DNA from: Heterohyrax brucei
Taxonomy: Eukaryota > Chordata > Mammalia > Hyracoidea > Procaviidae
Assembly: GCA_028571685.1 (NCBI GenBank)
Contig: CM053143.1
Coordinates: forward strand, 154,002,329 to 154,066,328
Reading direction: 5' to 3'
DNA length: 64,000 nucleotides
Shown: positions 1-10,972 of the stretch, piece by piece
How the letters are laid out: each line of letters begins with the position of its first letter
Numbering within the stretch: position 1 is the stretch's first letter
The notes under the pieces: generated by a model
Database searches by the model: none
Seen by the model: only the letters and a program-made list of their open reading frames with translations
What the model was told of the DNA's origin: nothing
Translations under genes and position numbers: made by a program

Positions 1-1162
1 CCCCCACCTCCATGATGGCAATTCTGTAACTTCTTGTATCCATGCTCTCTGGGTTCTACTACAGAATCTTCACAGCAATTACAAAAGTAACACTCTATAG
101 TTCTGTATCTTGTTGCTTCTTTGAAAGAAGCTTCTTCTGGGTCTCATGGCATGTGAATATTACCATTAGCCCCACATAAGGCCCTGACCTCAAAAATTAC
201 AGTTTCGTACATCACAGGATGCATTATGTCAACATAATCTGACACCAGGCTGCTCAAATCAACAGTGCTACTACCCTCTTACATATCTCAGCAAGAACAA
301 AACCCCAACAGGCAGAGAAAAAATGATTTCATAATGAAGGATGAAAAACTCTTTTGTATCTTGGGATCTATTACTAACCAGTTCCCAGCCTAGCAGCTGG
401 TCAGATGGACATCATTCTAAGAACTGTTGCTCAATGCTTCATCAGAGACCTTAAACAAAGGATGTGCGATTGCCTGTTTACACCAGTAAGGTTAGATAAT
501 TTCACAGCCCTACTCTGCTGCAGCGGCCCACCACCAACTGCCCCCTCTACCTCCCAAAAGCCTCTTGAATTCACTCCTACAGATTCATCTACTCCACTAG
601 GCAATAACTTGGTGAAAATCCTTCTAAATAAAAACACTCACTTTCTTAGCTGTCTAAGAAAAGGGCCCTGACCTGGACACTCTATCAGCCAGTCTGTATC
701 CTTGTCTGCCTGTGGGGCAACTGTCTTGACAAGTAAAATGCTGTCAGTATTTCCATTCACTGCTTCACAAAGCTTTAGGAAGACCCAAGGAGAACGCAAA
801 ACAGGAAAACATTTTAAACCCCTTGCTTTCTAAATCATTTCTAGTTTAAGAAATATGTACACCCAAGGCCTTGGATATACACACAGTACACACACAGCAC
901 TGTTTGCTGGCTCCCGCTTTTGAAGCAATGTCTGGTATTTGCCTCTTTGCTAACATACCTAGCTGAGAGGTCAAGCCCCTCCTCCCTTAAAAAGAAACTC
1001 AGACTAAACTCAGTTTAATTGTGAACAGCTGCTTACATCCTGTATGCGAGCTTACATAGGGCCTTGTCACCTCACAACTGCACTACCGCAACAGCTTCCT
1101 AGCTGGGCTGTGTTACCTTGCACCCTTTACTGCCAATAATAGCACCATGATAGAATAATCAA
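1..1162. other. Repeat-poor single-copy sequence, no gene seen
   Basis: AT-rich DNA with no recognisable repeat, no long open frame and no convincing splice-bounded exon. The short open frames at 405-671 (+) and 431-637 (-) overlap each other and resemble no protein I recognise. It could be intron or 3' flanking DNA of the gene that may start at the CpG island near 14 kb. Confidence 0.5.
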
Positions 1163-1333
1163 GGAAACCCTGGTGGTGCAGTGGTTAAGTGCTGTGGCTG
1201 CTGACCAAAAGGTTGAAGTTCCAATCTACCAGCACTCCCTGCTAAGTCCATGAGGGCAGTTCTATTCTGTCCTGTAGGTTTGCTATGAGTTGTAATCAAC
1301 TACATGACAATGGGTTTGTTTTTTGTTTTGCTT
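1163..1333 (+). repeat. AfroSINE-like tRNA-derived SINE, short form
   Basis: Begins with the typical head 'ggaaaccctggtggtgcag', has 'gctgctgaccaaaaggtt' and 'tctgtcctgtag', and ends with 'caatgggtttg' plus a T/G-rich tail. This is one of the very few SINE copies on the left side of the CpG island. Confidence 0.9.
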
Positions 1334-3715
1334 TTTTAGAATCATCAAGATTATGGGCCCTGGAGTTCATTCTGGTTCAAATTCTATCATTAAGCCCATA
1401 AAGACTTCAACAAGTTTTTCTAATGTCTACAGCCAAGGCTACTAAATCCATTTAGAAATGAATTTTACATTAACCTACTCTTTTTAAAATCATTTCATTA
1501 TTTTAATCACATTTGTACTGTAAGTTTTCCTGTTTTATCTAAATTTAAGGAAATTAATGATTTCCAAGTCTTGTAATTCTACAGAGAGGGGCCAAAAAAA
1601 AAAAAAAACCACACTAAGGTATAATATGAAGCATCTGTCCCAAACAAAATCTGGTTTCTTTTTATTAAAAAGAACTGTAATGGTATTTTACTTATTCAGT
1701 CAGAGCTGTATCTCAGTTAACTTTGTGGTGGATGAATGGGTATTTCTCACTGGAGACGAAGGCCAGCTAATAAATGAAGAAAGAATAATAGAACATTATT
1801 GTTTCCAAACTCCTAGCTAGATAATTTGTCACTGGACAGTAATTTGAGTGCAAAATTAAAAAATCACTATGTACAAACTCCAACTCACTGCTAGTACCAA
1901 GTGCCCAAGTGGGTGGCTTCTAACGAGGCTCATAGGTGTGCCTTCAGTGACAGCCACAGGACACGGAACAACAGAGACGATGAGAGACAAGCCAAGACAA
2001 GACCTAGAATAACACACCCTAGCCAAACAAACGCTTCTAGGGTGTGGTGTGGGGATGGGCGCACTATACATGCCTATGTGCCAATTTTAAAACTTATTAA
2101 TCCTATAATTTACATTTTTAATAAAAACAGAGAGGGAAGCTAAGCTAGAAAGGAACCTAATTTAGAAAGAAAACCACACTAACACACAAAGGCTTTTACT
2201 GACTTGCAAAAATACTTTACTCTTATACCTACTGTGCCCAAATCTTACTGTAACTTTTGCTATTAATAATTGACTTTGTGTACAGTTTCTGGTCTACAGT
2301 CAGAAAGCAGTGACTACAGTGTCCCCCAAAGTGTCTTCCAAATAACCAGGAAGTAACTTAAGCACTGGAAAAATTAAGGGCCCTACACTCAGTGGCTTTT
2401 GTTATGGACAGGCAGCTCAGTGCTTCTACTATCATTTTAAAAGAAGCCAAGTAAAGGACAGATGCTGTACTAAGTCTACAGGACAAGACTGACAGCAATG
2501 CCCGCAAGAACCAGTAGATGGTGCACTAACACAAGATTTAGAGACCAGGATACCACGGTGGTAATGGAGCTTCCAAACCTCAGGGTCTTCGAATCTAGCG
2601 GTTTTAGCCAAGCTCAGGAATTCTGTTAACCATTTTATGTATCACAGAGACGGGGAGGCCCCAAAGGTGGTTCAGCTTTTCCTTGCAACTATTTTCTGAT
2701 CACAAACATATCTGCATCGTAGCTGTATTTAAATAGCTTAGCACAAGTACATTCTAAAGCTAGAGTAAGAAATCCTAGGATAAAGAAACTCTTTGAAATA
2801 GGACCGGGGACGGGGAGACTCAAAATGGTTTAAGAAAAGAAACAAAAAGACAAAACATCTAAGTTATCAAGGTGCTTCAAATCAGAAATACCGGAAGGTC
2901 ATCACTGTCAATATAGTTTTCTGTAACTGGAGCAAACGTCATCTTGCCAAACTGTGTCCTTTCCTGGGATGGGTCAATAAAACTGAATTTTCCTCAAACA
3001 GGAAGAAACCGATTTCCCTTCACACTCTCCGTTAAATACACTGACTTAAATGACAAAACAAGGGTTGAATATTTTTTTCCCCCAAAATGCAAAAAGTGTG
3101 TGATTATTTATTGAAAGTCTTGGTCAACCACTTACACATGGAGTTTCAGAAGAAATATAGTTCAGTTTTAGAGTCCTGTTCAGTCCTGGGTGAAGTCTAC
3201 TCAAGAGCTGCTTTATCAGGAGGGTTAGAAGGAGCTACAGGGCTTGGAAATACTCAGTCCCTAATTTACGAGATTAGGATGTAACCCAAGTTCCTTTCAA
3301 AGTCGCTTGTTTTGAACGGGAGAGCCTGTTTGACTAAAGAAACAAACGGATAAATGACGGCGCCCTTCCTCAGAAGCCTAAAAGATGAAGTCTTTATGTG
3401 TATGTCTGTGTGTTTTAATACTAGCCCTCCAGTTTAAGGGCACGAGAAAACAAAGAGGAAGTTTCTTCCCATTTCTTGGAGACACAGGAGGACCTGCCTC
3501 GGACATCCCCCTTCTCCTCCTCCCTTTTTATAACCCTTTCCACATCCTAATTTCTTTCTTCAGATTCTCAAATAGTTCCTGCTTCATCCACCCCCAGCGC
3601 AGGTGACTAAGGCGACCTGCCTTCCTCCGATCAAGTCTTTGTTCCCTAGCTGACCTCGGCCAGGTATAAAGAGGAAGAAAGCCTGATGAAAACAACATAC
3701 AACACATGTTCTGTA
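1334..3715. other. Repeat-poor single-copy sequence
   Basis: AT-rich, with a run of A near 1,591-1,606 and no recognisable interspersed repeat. Small open frames (for example 1557-1820, 1901-2143, 3087-3284 on +) have no recognisable domain. I see nothing that can be called a gene. The low repeat density is compatible with a constrained intron. Confidence 0.45.
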
Positions 3716-3768
3716 ACCAAATCAAACCCAACCCACTGCCACTGAGCCGATTCCAACGCAGAGCAACA
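3716..3768 (-). repeat. AfroSINE 3'-end fragment
   Basis: Reads 'accaaatcaaacccaaccc' then 'actgccactgagccgattcc', which is the reverse complement of the SINE tail. Only about 50 bp are present, so this is a tail-only remnant. Confidence 0.7.
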
Positions 3769-5437
3769 CCATGCATAAGGGCCCCGTAAAGGAAAAAGTA
3801 CTATACCTTCCTTTACCCTTTACTCTGCAAAGAAACTTTTTAGTTGGTGAAAAAATTTAAGAAAAAAATCTGTGTGTGTGTTTAAGGCTTGGCCCAGGAG
3901 AAGCACCACCACCCCTGCAGCTAAACTTCCTGTCAGACAACTTTTTTTCTTCCTTTCTAGACCCAAAGACCTGTAAGACTCCAAGGATCGGATGCCACTT
4001 AATGACTGTTGCTCGGGAGCCTGGGACACAAGAGCAGAGGCAACAGATGGAAGGAGGCATTTTTCAGCTGGAGCTTCCTCTTAGAGAAGCCAAATACTTG
4101 CACCTACCTGCAAACAGGTCCTCCGTTTTCATATTCCTTGGTGAGCTTCGCCTACCTCAGGCTTCCATGGTTTGTTTGAAAGGAACACACCCCCAGAATA
4201 TTTCTAAATCTTTGCTCCTCATAAATTAGTTTCTTTGCATTAAAATGTTTTGAAAACGGGAAAGAAGTTAATTATTTAGTTTCAGATTAAATATAATGAT
4301 CCGGAGAGCAAACAATCCGCCCTCTCTCCTCTCTCTGCTAACAAGCCACCCAATTTTACTTTCCTGCCTCCACCCATCTGCTCCACCCTATGGAGAGTTG
4401 CCAAGGCAAGTCCAACTTGTCCAAACAGGACATGGCTTCAGATAAGATTCTGCCCACACCCTGTACTTCGGAAAGACCAAGTGAAGCAATTGATTTTGCA
4501 TGTAAGTAAGGACAGGTGCAAAGGTAGCAGCAACCCAGCAAAATCCTACACATTTCCAGACAGAGGCCCAGCAAACCAGGGGTAGAAGTGGGGAAACCCA
4601 AGCCCACACTTCCCTTTAGGTAAAACTCTCAAGTTCAGTGCCAATCTGGGTAATAGAAATCCCACTCACCTTACAAAACTGAGCAAATACTAGGGTCTCC
4701 AAATGTTGAAAATCCACTTCACTGGTACCTATCAACAATTTCTTGTACTATGATTACACTTTTCTTTTTTTTATACTGTGTATGACACTTTGGTACTTTA
4801 GTTTTAAGGGCAAGCAAGTCAAGATAAATGGAAAGCTGCCTAGCCCACATAACCCTGCTGTCCACAAGCCCTTCAGCATGGTGTCTTACAAGGCCCACCG
4901 TGAGCCCTCACAATTGTCTTCTGTGGAGCGTTATATAATCAAATGCAGAAGGCCTGCGTGTGAGGCCACATCACCTCTCATCTGCCTGGCCAGGGCGGTG
5001 CCCTATCGCTGCCCCACTCCACCCCAAGGGGCCTCCACCCACGAACCACACCCTGCAGAGAGTAGGAGGCTGGGAGGGACCTACTGGCCCGGGTCAGCAG
5101 CCGGTTCCTGGAAATTCCAGCCAGACCAAGGATAAGGATGGCTGGAACCTCACAAGCCACCAGAAAAACCATCCCGGTGGTGGTAGTTCACTTTGTTGAG
5201 GGTTCTCCCTTCAATGTCTGCCTCCTAGAAGCCCAGAAACCTCTGGATACGGCCCCTTCTAAAGTAAACAAACTAAAGGAAACAGAGAAGCACTTTGAAC
5301 CACTGCTAAGAAAATTTAACATGTCCTAAGGTCAAATCTTCCTCCTTGCTCCTGCTTCCAGAAGGCTGGCCCCAGCCCCTTCCTCCCATTTTTCTTGTTG
5401 TGTTTGTCTTAATCTATCCACTGCGGAAACCTGGACC
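3769..5437. other. Repeat-poor single-copy sequence
   Basis: No clear repeat or gene. The 117-residue (3876-4229) and 130-residue (4743-5135) plus-strand open frames are matched by overlapping minus-strand frames of similar length. They show no domain, so they are treated as chance frames. Confidence 0.4.
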
Positions 5438-5690
5438 GCTGTTACTGCTGCTCGGTACCGTCCACTCGTCTCTGACTCACGGGGACCCCGTGCACAAGTG
5501 CCCGCCTGGTCTTGTACCACCTGCAAGTTGTTGCTGCTTGAGCTCATTGTTGTGCCCACTGTGTGGGTCCATTTCACTGAAGGGTCTTCTTCCTCTTTTT
5601 CACTGACCCTCTACTTGGCCAACTATGATGTCCTTCTCCAGGACTGACCCCTCCTGACAACATGGCCAAAGTATCTAAGACAAAGTCTTG
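5438..5690 (-). repeat. RTE (BovB-like) LINE 3'-end fragment
   Basis: Read on the minus strand this matches the terminal about 250 bp of the RTE copies elsewhere in the window: 'aagtcttccttacc'-type flank, 'aacatggccaaagtat', then 'ctttttcactgaccctct' on the plus strand. It is diverged and non-coding, and one of two RTE ends left of the CpG island. Confidence 0.75.
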
Positions 5691-5699
5691 TTACTCTCT

Positions 5700-6270
5700 G
5701 GATCATCTTTTAAAAGTCTTCCTTACCTCCTCTGGTCTTCTTTCTACTGCAGTCACCAGGGTCCAGGCCTGGGTCTCCAAACTGGAGTTTCCTCTCTGCT
5801 CTTCTCCCCACCCTAGCCCCATCACTCCTCCAACTTGGCCCTTACCCTTCTGCCACCTAAATTTTCCAAAGTTCTTCCCAAGCTCAAAACCTTCCCCCAA
5901 CAGGATGCTCAGGGCTTACAGGCTGAGTCTGAGTGTCCAAACTTGGCACCCCCTTTCCAGCCAGCTGCCCCCTGCTCCAGCGAGTGCCTTTGGTGCTGGC
6001 TGCCCCCCTCCTCATGCCCTTTGTTCATTCTTGGCCCTGGCGCCTGGCAACCAGTGTGGAATGCCCCCCCCTTTCCGGCTTATCTAAATCCTCCTAATTC
6101 TTCAAAGACCAGCTAAGGCCCTCCCCACACTGGGCAGCCAGCTGATGGCTCCCTGGAAGATCGCAAGCTGCCTCTTCGTACCTAGATGGGCTGGGTCTTT
6201 TCACTTTCCAAATGCTCTATCTTATTCCACCACCTGGATTCTGAATAGTGCCTGACACTCCTTAGCAGGC
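5700..6270 (+). repeat. L2 LINE 3' region, probable
   Basis: Pyrimidine-rich DNA with the word order of L2 3' ends: '...tggcccttacccttctgcc...', '...ttcttcaaagaccagct...', '...tgcctgacactcctt'. The 141- and 93-residue open frames over it come from this base composition and are not taken as genes. Confidence 0.5.
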
Positions 6271-6323
6271 TCCCTCCCAACTCCCTAAAGGAAACCACAC
6301 TTCTTTACTAAATAAAGGGTTTG

Positions 6324-6523
6324 TAGTTGCTGTTTCCAGTTAGGCATGGCTGTGAGGTGCTATCAAGTAGATTTCAACTTCAGTGACCCCACATCCTAGA
6401 GCAGACCTGCCCTACAAGGGTTTCTCGGCTATGATCCTTATGGAAACTGATGTCTGGGGGAGTTCTAACTGCCAGCCTTTCAGTTAGCAGCTAAGCACTA
6501 GACCACTGCACTACCGGAGCTCC
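6324..6523 (-). repeat. AfroSINE-like SINE, long form with 'ggctatgatc' module
   Basis: About 200 bp, minus orientation. It contains the insert typical of the long form ('ggctatgatccttatggaa') between the tail and the tRNA-like head 'ggagctccggtagtgcagtg' (read on minus). Diverged copy. Confidence 0.8.
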
Positions 6524-7034
6524 TGGTTGGGCACCAGAGCTGATATAAACGCACTTTAACACACAGAAGATGTTCTCCAGTCATTTCCCTTTCTCTCTGG
6601 GCACTTTAAATTTCCCTTAAAAAGCAAACCCCTCCCCCTTTCAGGGTTAATCTAAGGCGAAGCTATGAAACCAGACTGCCTTCACAAAAAGTTGTTGTTC
6701 ACCTTAACCTTGCCTGTCCTGAGGCCCTCCAGAAACTTAATCAGAATCATCCTCAGAGACCTTTTTACACATCCAGAGGCCTTCTAAACGAGTACAGTAT
6801 CAATGTTTCTACTGTTTAAAAACCTAAAAAAAAAAAAAAAGGAAAAAGAGGCAAACGTATGAAGAGGATGCGGAGAGGGCACAGTCTTTTTTTTAAGAAA
6901 AGGATCTTTTTGTCAACCAAGGCAAGTGAGGCTAAGTGATGTCCCAGGTGCCCTGCTGATTGCCACCACCTTAGTAATGGTGAAAGCCCCCACAGGCTCT
7001 TCTGGGCGTGGATCACGTCACTTCATTTCTAAGA

Positions 7035-7170
7035 GGTGGGTACTACGTTCCCATATTTCTGCTGAGAACACTGAAATACAGAGAGATCAAGTTATCTGCC
7101 TAGGATCACAGAGCTGCTAAAACATAGAGCCGGGATATAAATCCACAGCAGTATGACACCGCACAACAGT
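7035..7170 (+). repeat. MIR-like SINE
   Basis: The core word order of MIR is visible: '...actgaaatacagagagatca...', '...tgcctaggatcacagagctg...', 'gagccgggatataaatcc'. It is diverged, as expected for a pan-mammalian SINE. Confidence 0.75.
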
Positions 7171-7454
7171 ACCAGCAGGAGACTGACTTCTCTGGGAAGA
7201 CCTATATATGGGAGTAGGAGGAGGACACGCAATATGGGAACGGCGTGTTTACAGCAGCAGCCACGTCCACTCCGCCCCACTGGCCCTCACTGCCTACTTC
7301 TCCCTCTCAGAGTGTACACTTGGACGCAGATCAAAAGAACCATTCTGGAGGCCCCAAATTAGGCCGCTCTTCCTCCTAGCCAATGCACCTGCAGTTGGTC
7401 CATAAAACTGCTAAGAAAAATTGGCAGCTTTACCCAAGCAAATACGGAAATCCT

Positions 7455-7615
7455 CATAATAACTGCACAAAGGTGGAAGGGTCAGGTCTTCATCCCCATT
7501 TTAGAAATGAGGAAATGAAGGAACAGAGGTGAAATGACTCGCCCAAATTCGCAGAGCTGCTTGAAGCTGCAGCCAAGGACAGGAGTGTGCCCTCCTGCAG
7601 ACCCAGGGTTCTTTC
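7455..7615 (+). repeat. MIR-like SINE
   Basis: Contains 'ccccattttagaaatgagg', 'acagaggtgaaatgactcgc', 'gcagagctgcttgaagctgc' and 'acccagggttctttctg', the ordered MIR words. It lies 285 bp after another MIR copy in the same orientation. Confidence 0.8.
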
Positions 7616-10334
7616 TGTTCTGCTTCAAGTCTTGTGCTGTGGGTTGACTTTCAGGTAGAATTCACCTCATATCGGAGTCAGTCCTCCAGTAGGGAGGGGC
7701 ATGCAGTATACCGAATACACCACACTAGTCCATCTTCAGCAGGCCTGTCAGAAGGTTCAAGCAGGCAATTAAGATTTCAAAATGCCTTTTCGGGTTAGAT
7801 CACGGCAGATCCATTCCATCCTGTGGCATCGTGAAGAATAATGATTGCACTTAATTTGAGATTATCGTTAATGAGTAGGTGCTCAATAAATACCAGTGAG
7901 ATGAATTCATCAATGAGTGTCAAACTACACTTCTTACATGCTAGGATAAGACCAAGGGCAAGGCCTCAGGATAACTGTCTATCAGGTATCTTGTAGCGCA
8001 AGGAAAATCTGCCCAGGAACCAGGACAACTGGCCCCAAAAGTCAGCTTCTCAAATGCAATTTGTGAACACAAATGTCCTTGTTTGGAGAACTAAGGAGAA
8101 TAGGAACTTGAACTTACTAATGAAAGTATTCTTAGGGTACAAGTCTTTGGGTGGTATCAGGATGTAAAGTGCAAGAATAGAGACAGGACTGGATTTCAGT
8201 GATTAGGTTCACAGAACAGTGGTTAGTGGTAAGACAAGACAGACAGTCAAAGGAGAGAAAAAAAACCCGCACTCGATTCACAGGGCGCTCTCCAGGGTAG
8301 AATGTACTGATCCCATGTCCCTTTGACTCTCTTAGGCCTAGAATTGGCTCAATTCCACTGTTCTGGGTTTAGACTAGCAACAGGCCATCCCTAGTGAGAG
8401 CCCCAGGCCTTTCAGAGATCGGCAACTACCCTGAGGGTGTCCCACACCAAGCTGGGTTCCCAGGGTCTTTCTAGGGGACTGTTCCAGAAGCCACCCGCTG
8501 CCTGGAGTCAGGGTAAAAGCTAGGTCCAGGAGTTACACCAATTGCATGGACTGAGGGGCACGTAACACGCTCCATTCTGACTCCAGTCCTCACCCTCTTT
8601 TACACACGGGACAATGCCAACACAATGCAGTGAGTTTCGAAAAGCTCCAGGAACCTGTGTTGCTAAGAGAAAGAAGTTTACTATGAAACTCTCTCACCAG
8701 AAAACACAAAATATACAAGATTTTAGTCCCATCACACTGGGGTGACAGTGCAGAATTCTCTCTCTCACTCTCACATTCAAACACATACACACAATTTTTT
8801 TTTTTGGAAGAAAACAGTCCTAGTTCTGGGTTCAGAAACTGCTTCTACAGCATCATGTCTCTTTCTTTACTACTAGATTTCATGGAAGGAGAGTGGTGAG
8901 AGAGGAGGAGCAGGGCTACCTCCTTTAGACAATGCTCTCCCTTATCAGGGCAGACTGCTGTCTGGTTTCCTGTCTCCAGCTCTGGCATTACTGTTTAAGA
9001 TGAGAAGCAGGGTCTTAGAAGACAGATCAGACTTGAAAATTAGAATACGGAAGCCCATGATAATCCTTTTCTTCCAACTGACTCCAATACGCATTCTGGC
9101 TAGAACATTACATAGGAAACTAAAAAATTACATAATTGCAAACCAGTTATCAACGTTTTGTAGAAGCTAGAGCCAATGAGACACCCAAATTCCAGAACCA
9201 TGTTACTCCTAGCATGTAAAGGATGGACTTGCTTGTTTTTACTTCTCTTTAAACACAAGTGGGTCTGGAAATGGACAGCAAGAAACATCACTGAAGCAAA
9301 CTGTGTTTTAGAGTACAAGCAGTGACCTGGAAATATCAAGGAGAAAAGTACTATTTAAAGGGAGGATGGGGGTAAAGTGGAACTGAGTTAGGAGTTCCAC
9401 GAATTAACTGAATCATTTGCAAAGTCAACAGAAGAAATTTCTACCCCCTCCCCTTTTCTTATATAACTATCAAACTAGCGTAATTTCTCCCCAGTTGTTT
9501 AGCCAGGCATTTAAAAGCTTCCAAAACTTTTTTTCTTATAGAAAATATTACACTCTGATCATTTCTATTAACTACCTCCCACCCCCTAAAAAACAGGAAG
9601 AAATAATAATTAGGGGAAAGCCTATTAAACACTCTTGTCTACCAAATCTAGCTGGATTGTTGTGATTCTGGAACTAAAAAAATAAAAAATCCTGCTTCAG
9701 TTTGGGTTAGGACTTAACAAATTTTAGTTTAAGCGACTCTTGTCCTACGGGTCAGCTTAGTATTCAAGTTGACTTTCCCCAAAATGACTCTTATTAAGAC
9801 TTTGTAAAACTCCCATCATTGTCTAATAGGCAGCCTACTATCTGACCCTAGCATCCTCCTTAATATCGTATTTTAAACTTTCCTTTTATCCATAAAGGAA
9901 AAATTAATAAGACATGAAGGTTAGTACCATTATCGTGACTACTGAGGAATACAGGGCCTGCTCTGCTACTTTGGCAATTTCAATTAATTCCATTTTAAAG
10001 AAAATTCCAGAATAGGAAGTTTAAAAAATAAGCTTGCTCCACATTTTCTTTTCCAACCAGTTATTTTTTTTAAAACTTAGCTTCTAAAGAATCAAGAAAA
10101 AAATAATTTTGTTAAGGTAGGTTTTACATAGTTAACTCATAAATTCATAAACCCACAAGTGACAGACCAAAAACACGGAATTATGAAAAAGTTGTCCTTG
10201 TTAAAAAAAAGCATTCTCCTTCAATTTTCAAAATAAAAGATTAAAATTTTCCAAACTATCACTAAATGGATTTTTAATTTCCAGTTCTCCTTTTTTTTTT
10301 TTTTTAATTCTCAAATCAGATCCAGAATACAGTA
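7616..10334. other. Repeat-poor single-copy sequence
   Basis: AT-rich. Apart from a short L2-end-like stretch ('taggtgctcaataaatacc', around 7,876) I see no repeat, no long open frame and no exon that can be supported. Confidence 0.4.
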
Positions 10335-10407
10335 AAATCTTTGTTCTTAAAAAGAAAAGTATCCTGGTATTTAAATCTTTGTCCTTAAAAAGAAATGATC
10401 CTGGGCT
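10335..10407. repeat. Two-unit tandem duplication, 38-bp period
   Basis: 'aaatctttgttcttaaaaag' at 10,335 recurs as 'aaatctttgtccttaaaaag' at 10,373, each followed by a diverged 'atcctgg'. This is an old local duplication in AT-rich DNA. Confidence 0.75.
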
Positions 10408-10635
10408 TTTTTCAATATATATTATGTTTTGCTTCTCAGTTTTCTAAAGAATTTTTCTCCAAGACCTTCAAGTCAGCCCAGACTATCAAACACTGCTTAC
10501 TTCTCCATCCAAGTAGCCTCCTATGACTTGAGCATCCCGTCCGACCTGCGAACACACATCCTTCACGTAATGCTAGGTCTCCTAACCTGTAAGATGTTAA
10601 TCCCAGTCCAAAACTGACAGCTTTGGGCAAAATGC

Positions 10636-10920
10636 CTATCTCAAAACAAACACCCTACCCACAAAGTACATTTCATGTACTTTGGACATGTTATCAGGTG
10701 GGACCAGTCCCTGAAGGAGGACATCGTTTTTGGTAAAGGAGTTGGCAAAAAGGAGGAAGATTCCAACGAGATGGTCTGACATAGTGGCTGCAAAGATATG
10801 CTCAAACCCTGCAACGATTGTGAGGGTGGCACAGGATAGGGCAGTGTCTTCTTCTGTTGTACGGGGGGCCGCCATGAGCTGGAACCACCTTGACAGCACC
10901 CACCACCACCACCACCCATT
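10636..10920 (+). repeat. RTE (BovB-like) LINE 3'-end fragment
   Basis: Contains 'tactttggacatgttatcag', 'ccctgaaggaggacatcg' and 'gagctggaaccaccttgac', then 'agcacccaccaccacc' where younger copies read 'ggcacctaacaacaac'. Frames on both strands (110 and 118 residues on minus) are broken remnants or antisense noise. Confidence 0.85.
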
Positions 10921-10948
10921 GTAAAACCAGAATAATAAACAGCTAAAC

Positions 10949-10972
10949 ACACACACACACACACACACACAA
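10949..10972. repeat. (CA)n microsatellite
   Basis: Uninterrupted AC dinucleotide run of about 12 units just downstream of the RTE 3' end. Confidence 0.95.

Noticed and set aside
1163-1250. tRNA-like A and B boxes in SINE heads as tRNA genes
   Set aside because: The sequence cannot form a complete tRNA and recurs in dozens of copies with a common body. These are SINE promoters.
5662-6087. 141-codon plus frame (and an overlapping 93-codon frame)
   Set aside because: It covers L2-like pyrimidine-rich DNA with no recognisable domain and no splice context.
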